Below, in pieces: positions 10,121 through 16,507 of a stretch of 16,507 nt of DNA (the stretch's first letter is position 1; each line of letters begins with the position of its first letter). This stretch comes from Amoebophrya sp. AT5.2. Lineage: Eukaryota > Sar > Dinophyceae > Syndiniales > Amoebophryaceae. Location of the stretch: NCBI GenBank assembly GCA_005223375.1, contig RXOD01005010.1, positions 1 to 16,507 on the forward strand, written 5' to 3'. The position numbers were made by a program, and so were the translations under genes. Under the pieces are notes generated by a model. That model was given only the letters and a program-made list of their open reading frames with translations, had not been told where the DNA came from and did not search any database.

Positions 10121-11161
10121 ATGAGTGGGGTTCTCTTGCGCCAGTTGGTCAAGATCTGGAATACAGCGCACAATGCCACCTCCGATCAGAAGCTACCGGC
10201 TGATGAAACGTCGGTGGCTCCAGAGCTCGTCCGGGCGCGCAATCACATTCCGCAGAGTCGTGCTGCGCCAGAGGAGGACCACGCTTCTGCTAGTAGTGGG
10301 CGGGAGGACGACGCGGAGAGCCGTGCGCAGGTGCCCGTGGCTTCGGCTACAGCACCACAACAGCGACCGACCGCCATTGCCGGCGCAATCGGAGGCGTTC
10401 GCACGGGGGAAGAAGCAGCCGACCTTCCTGCGATGGCACACGCGGCAACGCCGGCCCCCGAGGCCGACGCAAGCGCAACAAGCGCAAGCGGGGACATCAG
10501 CGTCAAAGAATCCTCGCGCGCCGATGACACCGGATTCGACGTTACAAGTCCACGAGCGCAGGCAGAGACACCACCACCAGAACTACAGACAGGAGCTCGA
10601 GCTGACCGAAGTCCGGGAGCAGATGCAGTTTCAGCCGCCAAAAATAAGGCTCGACGCAGCCAAGCCGCCCGCGAGCTTCAAGAGGCGCGCGTCATCGCGG
10701 TTCTCCGGGAAGAGCTGCAGCGGCACGACGAGGTCGAGCCTTTCGTGCGCTACAAGCTCCGCGAAGACTTGCGTGCGAAGATCAAAAAATCGGAGGCCGC
10801 CCGCGGCACTCCTACGGCGGCTTCTGCCTTTGCTGCATTTGCGAAGAAGAGCTATGCATCAAAACTCGTGGATCACCGTGATCATCATCATGCGATGTCG
10901 TTTGATGCGAGCACAACACAGACTTCGACAGCTGGAGCTGCCGCAAGTTCTTCCGTCGCACCAGCACCATTTTCAACCACACGAACGTCTTCCACTTCCC
11001 GGCCAATCTCTTTCCCATCCTTTATGACGTCTGCGTCGCTCCCTTCGCACGTTGTGTTCCAGCGGAACATGGATTACTACCGGTACGAGTCCTCGCCTGT
11101 GTTCGTCTTCATGCCCGATATGGCGACTTCATATTCTTCTTCTCTTACTGTATTGTTCTAA
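10121..11161 (+). CDS. hypothetical, mostly disordered protein with one helical segment
   Basis: I do not recognise this 346-residue protein. The N-terminus (MSGVLLRQLVKIW) could form a short amphipathic helix. Residues 20-170 are Ala/Pro/Glu-rich and probably disordered. Residues 174-229 form a charged helix (AARELQEARVIAVLREELQR, then RYKLREDLRAKIKKSEAARG) of coiled-coil character. A His-rich patch (DHRDHHHA, 251-258) and a Ser/Thr/Ala stretch follow, then an aromatic tail containing MDYYRYESSPVFVF. ATG 10121 is the first in frame after TGA 10115. A second frame (10125-11027) is also open for 300 codons, but its Arg/Gln/His-rich product looks like a GC-driven shadow. It might instead be one exon of a larger gene. 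Confidence 0.5.
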   Translation: MSGVLLRQLVKIWNTAHNATSDQKLPADETSVAPELVRARNHIPQSRAAPEEDHASASSGREDDAESRAQVPVASATAPQQRPTAIAGAIGGVRTGEEAADLPAMAHAATPAPEADASATSASGDISVKESSRADDTGFDVTSPRAQAETPPPELQTGARADRSPGADAVSAAKNKARRSQAARELQEARVIAVLREELQRHDEVEPFVRYKLREDLRAKIKKSEAARGTPTAASAFAAFAKKSYASKLVDHRDHHHAMSFDASTTQTSTAGAAASSSVAPAPFSTTRTSSTSRPISFPSFMTSASLPSHVVFQRNMDYYRYESSPVFVFMPDMATSYSSSLTVLF

Positions 11162-11587
11162 GTAAAACCGCACCATGACCATGACCATCCTTTGTTCCGC
11201 GGGGGTGGGCAGCTGGCCTGCAAGATACGGGGCGAGGTTCAGGTCGCAACCGCACAATTTTCCCTACGGATGCAGGCATCTAAAAAAACATGCCTGTCGC
11301 GTAAGCGTATGTTCGACGCGAAGGAGGCTGGAGGTGGCACCTCCCGCGGCCTCTCGGACTCGGGATACATATTTTAGGCGGGAATGGGGCTTGGGGTTTG
11401 GTTGCTCGAGAGGGGTGCCGCCGCAGGAGGGTTCCGGCAGGGTCCTGTCACCTCCTATAGTCCCTGAGACCCAGCAACAGCATCCCCAGACGCCGCACGG
11501 CACCCCCTCTCGCCAGCATCATGCAAGATCAAGAAGCAGAAACTACCGCGTGAAGTAGAATATGCCCCCTCCTCCACATCCAACGAG
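11162..11587. other. spacer or intron upstream of the Cys-rich gene
   Basis: No convincing coding region. The frame of the next gene is open only from 11468 (TGA at 11465-11467) and has no in-frame ATG before 11609, so this interval probably contains an intron or the 5' UTR. Two short alternative frames here (11175-11558 and 11192-11377) give unremarkable basic peptides. GAGGTGGCACCTC near 11331-11343 is a small palindrome. The pyrimidine-rich run ending CCAACGAG at 11587 is the best acceptor candidate seen. Confidence 0.45.
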
Positions 11588-14500
11588 TGGAACGTGCAGG
11601 TGTGGCCGATGGGTCTGGGCATTCCCGGTTTTTGGAAGGACGACCTGTTGATCTGGGACGCGACCGGCGCCAGCACCTTTTTTCCGAGCCTGTCCGCGGT
11701 GGCCGGGGGTGTGGCCGGGATCTTGAAAAAGCAGTCGGGGAAGTACTACAAGTGCCGGCTTGCCTTCTGCGAGTACTGGAAGCACCGCGGCTTCCACGAG
11801 TGCCTCATTCTTCCGATCCCGGGCGAGAAGCAGCACTGCCCGTTCTCGCTCACGAAGTACGAAGAGGAAGATCATGATGTGGTTGACGAGGGCGCTGGTG
11901 TTCTTGATCCCGCGGAGGCAGTTGCGCGGAGCCGGAAAATCTGGGTGAAGGACCTGTGCCCGAACATCGCGCCAGCGCAGTCGAGACCCAAACCAAGACA
12001 ACCTCCTGTTCAACAACACGCGCAGCCCGCGCACCGCGGCGAACAGGATTCCAGGACTAAAACAGGTTCCAATGGAAGTACAAACGGCGAAGTTCCGGGC
12101 GGAGATTCCCCGCGGCCCGTGCGCATCATACCGCTCGCTGCCGTAGATGGCGCTAGCCCTAGCGCGCCCCCGGTGAGCAGAAAGAGAACTTCGACGTCGG
12201 CTGTTGAGCAGCCATCCAGCTCCACCACGAGCCTGCCGCACTTCCGCACCAAACTTTTCTGCGAGACCGACATCCAGCAGTCTTGTCTCGAGGAGCTGGC
12301 CATGTGGGCCCTTACGGGCAACAAGCACTACCGCAACCAGTGCGGTGCCCAGAAGGCCGTCTGCCAGCACGGCAAGTGCGTCTGCCCCCCGGGCAGGTGC
12401 TTCGTACACGGCAGGTGCATTCCGGGAGACAAAAGGATCTTCACGTGGGAGCGACGGGATCCGGGCGCGATGGTCTGCCTGAACAGCCCGAACGCACCGT
12501 CGTGCGATAGCAGCATCTCGCGAAGGGGCTACGTGTATCGGAACCGGCTGCATCTGACGACGGTGTATCCGATCCTGCCGCCGGGCGTGGGCGGCACCTT
12601 GGGCTACTTCGGTGCTGGAGGGAGGAGGGACGGTGCTGGTGCTGGGGGGCTGAGTTCTACTTTTGCTTCGGGGAACGGGAATAGCAATAATGTCGGACGA
12701 AAAGTGTTGAATTATGGTGGCGTCGGCCGGCCGAGCGGGGAGAGGCGGCCGCGTGGAGCAGAGGCTGCCAGGCACCGCGAAGCGCAAACGGAGACCTTCG
12801 CGGCTCCCACGACGGGCGGCGTCGTAGAAATTCGAGTTCCACCAGCTGTGGAGATGGCTGCATCCGACAACGGAGGAGGACGAGGTGGGGGAGGAGCAGG
12901 CAGGATTACGACTACACATCACCCCGACTACACATCTGACTTCGACGTGGAGAAACTCTCGATGGCCAGGCGAACCGGCGGAACCGACGACATTCCGGAC
13001 GAGAGACGAGGTCCCGTCGATAGCGAGAGGTGGGGTGTAGTGCGGAACGCGTCCTCTCCGGGGTTGCCGTCAAGGGAGAGCGAACAAGGCGCAGAAACAA
13101 GCAGCGGGACCGCGGCTACTTCGCCCGTGGATGGAGCATCAAGCACACGCAAAACGAGAAGTCTGAGCGCCGACGCTGCAGACCAGAAAAAGTCATCGGT
13201 AAACCCAGCTGCCTCGTCCAGTGGCCGAAGCAAAAGCGCTGACCCGGAAAGTTGGCAGAACGCAGGAACCGACAGCACACCCGTAGTCCCGCAGAGCGTT
13301 AGATTTAATGCGCCAGCACCACAGCAGGAGGATTACACGCGCATTGTTTCGACGTATACCGGTCGTCGTCCACCACCACCACCTCCGTCTGCTGGTCCAC
13401 GACAGGCGTCGAGCATCAAGCCCCCGCCGAGAATACCGCCACTACCCCCAGGCGATGGAGGAGAGAAATCAAAATCCATGGCGCTGCAAGAAGTCCCACT
13501 TCCTACGGACTACGAATGGAGGCTGCGCAGCCAGCACCAGCAGCGACAGCGGGAAAAACGGAAGCGGCACCTGCGGCGCACGGAGATGATGATGCTGTTC
13601 TACCGGCGCGAGAGGTATCAAGTGGTTCAGTGCGAATACAATCTATTCAACTGCGACATCCGCAAGTGGCGCAGGATCGTGCAGGACACGGCTGTAAAAT
13701 GCGAGTTCGCGCTGGCGAAAGCGGAATTCCTGCCGCAGCGGACGAGCGTGACGACGATGACGTATTCCAGGACGGAGGAGGAGCAGGCAGATCAACATGA
13801 GCGCGAAGATTATAGCGGAAGGACAACGACTACGACGAGGACCAGTAGCGCGGGAGCGATAACGGGACAGCCACAGGCGGGGCAGCGCAGCGCCACGGCC
13901 ACTTTTTCCGGAAGTCACGGAGGAAAGAACTCATCTTCTACTTCTTCACGGTCCTCTTCGTCCGCGTCGCGGCCGCCCGCTGCAGTTTCGATAACCACCA
14001 CCGTCCGCACGCCGGCAACTCGCTTCTGTCCCGATATCCGGTTTTTCGACAAAACGGTGGAGGCGAAAATCACCGGCGCCGTCGAGGATGCCGTGGACCG
14101 GGTGGACGATTTGAAAGACGATTTGCTGGAAGATCTGCACGCCTTGACGATGCTGCCGCAGCAGCTGAATCATCACGTCAACGAGTACGTTGGCCAGCAG
14201 TGGCAGAACATGAACAGCAGGCTGAATCTCTGGCAATCTCAACAGTACCCCGGCGGCGGAAACCGACAGCTCCAAGATGGCGACGTCGTAGACGTAGACG
14301 TGGACGACCGCGACTACCCGCTGCCATTGGATAACGACATAGGTACATACGCCCGGGTGTTGGCAGATAAAGGCGATCTGGACATCGACGTTCAGATGGA
14401 TGACAGAGGCGAGTCCTCCACTGCCAGGGTTGAAAACTGGTCCGACGAGGTGGACGAAGCTGCAGATGAACAACCTGTGCGTCGCGCATCGTGGTCTCCA

Positions 14501-16507
14501 CCGACGACGCATAGCCCCGATATGGTGCGCGGAGACGAGACTGAGAGCAGAGAAACGCGAACATCAAGTCCAGCAGCCGCAGCGCTACAGAGTCCAGGAC
14601 CGCAAGGACAACTTCGAGGACAGGAGGAGATGAAGTATCAACTGCCTCACGACAGAACGAGGGCGCAATCGGCTTCGGCGCAGGCCCACTCAACAACAGC
14701 AGCTCCCACCAGCACCACGACGAAAAGCGCGAGTGCTAACGCTAATTCGCTTGTGGCCGCCTCGTCCAGCACGACGCCCGAGACGGATCCGAAGCAACCG
14801 CCGCAGGAGGTTTTCCTGTCTTTCGGGCTTGATGTCGGCTACTGGCAGGCCCAGGTGGTAAAGTCTTGGGGGGCCGGCGGTCCCGCCCGAACCGTGTACG
14901 ACACCTGCTCGAGCAAAAAGTGCGACTGGCGCTGCCTCGAGTCCGACGACTGCCCCTTCCGCTGCTGTGAGAACGACTTGTTCCGCCTGCAGCATGGGCC
15001 CTCGACCTCGTCGCGTTCGAAAACCTCGCTGGACCTCAGTACACACGGTCACGGGGTGCACACGACTGACAGCACTACATACGATCTGATCTGCCGCGGC
15101 GCCGGGTACTTGGACCCGATGCGGGAGTTCGCGACCGCGCTGTCCCAGTACAAGCAGAAAACGCAGAACGAGGTGCTGATCGTGCTCAAGCTCGCCACCG
15201 TGCCCGGCTTCTCCGCGGTGCTGGCGAAGATCGGCGTCGCCATCACCCCCTGGATCTGGTTTGTGTTCGGCGTCGTGTGGAGCTTCGCGGACTGGGTGCT
15301 GGCGCACACGCAGCAGGACAAGTTTCACGAGTGGATCTCTAGGGAGGGACCTCCAGGTGGTAAGTGGGCAAATGGTATAGTACTAACTTCGTGATGGGTC
15401 TCGGTCTCCTTGGGTGGCGAGCGCGTTAAGATCAAATAAGGCGCTCGCGCCGGGCGGTTTCAGAGCTGACCCATTGTTGGGGGTAAGAACGGCAGGGAAG
15501 TGAGCCGTCGGGAGGGAAAGAAGAATCGCGGAAAGCTAGCCGCCAGGATGGTGCTGCTAGAGCATGATGGCAGCGTCAAAGGGGCCGGCAAGAGTGGCGC
15601 TGTACTATTAAGCGACTGGGCCTGCGCCTGCTGCGGGTTGGTGTAATGGTGCCACGCCTGCCGACCGCGGAAAGACGCACTTTCTTCTAGATGTAGGAGT
15701 ACTGCAGCCCACCTCTTTTTAGCAGGGTGTCGAGGACCACCAAGACCAAAGGCAAATTTTACCCCGATCCCGAAGAGCCCCCCCTAGAAATCCCTTTACG
15801 ACTGAGTTAGCCGCTTGCCACTTGGTCCCGCCATAATCTCCGACTTCCGCATAAAGGACTGGACCGGGACCGGCCTCCTCGACAACGGCATCATCATCCG
15901 GCCTGAGGACTTGAACCCGTTGAACTCCGACTACGTTTTCGGCGGCCGGTTCGGCACCCACCCCGGGCACTACTACCCGTTTCGCTCGATGTGCAAAATT
16001 TTGTTCGGGTTTGTGTACGTCTTCCTCCCCTCGCTCATCACCAACCTCGCGGCTCTGCTCGGCACGGAGTTGCTGCAGGGCCTCCTCGGCGCGGGGGACA
16101 CCAAATCCGCGCAGGCCGCGTGGCACTCGACGGACCTCGCGATCACGTGGCAGAAGCACGTGTGGAGCTTTCAGGACCTGATCTGGGACAAAATTGGGAA
16201 GTACCTGCACCTGGCCGCGGACTGGCTGGCGAAAAACGTGTTGGAGAGGGGCGGGGACGCGGCGGCGGAGGCCGCGAAGGCCGCGAACGAGGCGGCGAAG
16301 CACGCGGCCTCCGCCGCGGCGCACGGGATTTCGGAGGCCGCGGCGGCCGCGGCCTCGGGGGGCGCCGGCGTGGGGAACCCGGGGTCCGGGGGAGCTTCGG
16401 TCGCCGCGGCGGCGGTCTCCTACAGCTCCCCAGTGCGGCACTTCGTGGAGTTTCTGGTGGCCAGTTTGCGGGAGCCGAACGCGGCGTTCGGAGGCCTGAT
16501 GTGGCAG
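11588..16507 (+). CDS. large Cys-rich putative membrane protein (start uncertain, 3' partial)
   Basis: I do not recognise the family. Probable exons are about 11588-15359 and 15807-16507 (or up to 15339 and from 15841 if the inserted element is removed exactly), about 1490 codons with no stop before the edge. The first part has a compact domain (WPMGLGIPGFWKDDLLIWDA) with CRLAFCEYW and HECLILPIPGEKQHC. A Cys-rich module follows at about 12258-12505 (…CGAQKAVCQHGKCVCPPGRC…), EGF/defensin-like in spacing only. Next come about 700 disordered residues, a basic region (about 13510-13640) and a helix near 14050-14180. A second Cys cluster lies at about 14895-14980 (CSSKKCDWRC, then CPFRCC). Hydrophobic helices lie at about 15170-15303 and 15993-16094, then an Ala-rich helix (16258-16365). 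A surface or organelle membrane role is plausible. No signal peptide can be seen because the N-terminus is unresolved. The only initiator-like codons near the start are GTG 11594 and ATG 11609, neither convincing. Confidence 0.6.
15360..15806 (+). other. canonical GT-AG intron nested in the introner-like element
   Basis: The donor is AGGTG|GTAAGTGG at 15360. The in-phase acceptor is ACTGAG|TTAG at 15805-15806, phase 1, which would leave remnants of both element ends as codons (...WISREGPPG-V-SRLPLGPAIISDF...). The competing AG at 15810 is out of phase. The acceptor lacks a good pyrimidine tract. A perfect TACTAAC branch-like string occurs at 15381-15387, only 21 nt after the donor, not near the acceptor. 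Exact excision of the element remains an alternative. Confidence 0.5.
15417..15448. repeat. short hairpin inside the introner-like element
   Basis: GCGAGCGC (15417-15424) and GCGCTCGC (15441-15448) are perfect 8-bp complements around a 16-nt AT-rich loop. It lies about 60 nt from the donor inside the element. Its role is unknown; it may fold the intron RNA. Confidence 0.7.

Larger units (their letters stand above)
15340..15835. mobile_element. introner-like element with TIRs and a 5-bp target duplication
   Basis: The insertion is flanked by ATCTC at 15335-15339 and 15836-15840. Its ends are inverted repeats: TAGGGAGGGACC (15340-15351) versus the reverse complement of 15824-15835, TATGGCGGGACC, 10 of 12 matching. 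Further in, AAGTGGGCAA (15362-15371) resembles the right arm's AAGTGGCAA after a 10-nt offset. Both ATCTC copies lie in the same codon register. Deleting the element plus one copy (501 nt) gives ...FHEWIS-DFRIKDW..., an uninterrupted frame. It is 496 bp with no coding capacity recognised, so it would be non-autonomous. It interrupts the Cys-rich membrane-protein gene and must be spliced out, since the unspliced frame stops at 15392. Confidence 0.8.

Noticed and set aside
11130..11564. Inverted match CATATTCTTCTTC (11130-11142) with 11552-11564, as TIRs of another introner joining the third and fourth genes
   Set aside because: 12 of 13 bases match, but there is no flanking duplication, no donor in the arm and no sensible protein join. 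Probably chance in simple sequence.
11594..11596. GTG as start codon of the Cys-rich gene
   Set aside because: Eukaryotic nuclear genes rarely start at GTG, and the frame is open further upstream with coding-like sequence, so an upstream exon is more likely.
11543..12922. Long minus-strand open frame of 459 codons
   Set aside because: It lies antisense to the Cys-rich gene, has low-complexity Arg/Pro/Ala composition and no recognisable motif. It is a GC-driven shadow of the + strand gene.
1..16507. tRNA genes, CRISPR arrays, spliced-leader genes, or bacterial signals
   Set aside because: None was seen: no tRNA-like arms in the spacers, no regular spaced repeats, no dinoflagellate leader sequence, and the spliced gene structure is eukaryotic.

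Overview
This window is nuclear DNA from a eukaryote, most likely a compact protist genome. Long GC-rich exons alternate with AT-richer spacers, all four recognisable genes lie on the + strand, and the proteins carry long Ala/Ser/Gly/Pro-rich disordered stretches. One small ordinary GT-AG intron sits beside about 0.5 kb introns built like DNA transposons, with terminal inverted repeats (TIRs) and short target-site duplications (TSDs). That mixture, plus one-way gene order and pyrimidine-tract/AG sites just before start codons, resembles parasitic dinoflagellates such as Amoebophrya. The taxon is an inference; no marker gene settles it.

Layout. Positions 1-21 look like the right-hand end of an introner-type intron cut by the window edge. 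Positions 22-6039 hold a large 5'-partial gene of at least three exons. Its helical segments resemble gamma-tubulin complex components (Spc97/Spc98 family), but the usual C-terminal part seems short. Its introns are 2088-2212 (ordinary) and about 5106-5572, the latter inside a candidate element at 5093-5584. Its last exon carries a near-perfect 27-bp-arm hairpin (5879-5949). After an AT-rich spacer comes an XRN-family 5'-3' exoribonuclease (6742-9414), complete except for one in-frame TGA where relatives appear to have tryptophan. A second spacer leads to an unrecognised, mostly disordered 346-residue protein (10121-11161). The last gene runs from about 11588 past the right edge. It encodes a large Cys-rich, probably membrane-anchored protein, interrupted at 15340-15835 by the clearest introner in the window.

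Function. The genes show no common pathway; one suggests microtubule nucleation, one RNA decay, and two are unrecognised. What links the window is the insertion family. Element 15340-15835 has 12-bp TIRs and a 5-bp TSD (ATCTC), and the partial element at 1-21 has the same TIR. Removing the element plus one TSD copy restores an uninterrupted reading frame. A canonical GTAAGT...AG intron nested inside is also in phase, so the real splice sites cannot be decided from DNA alone.
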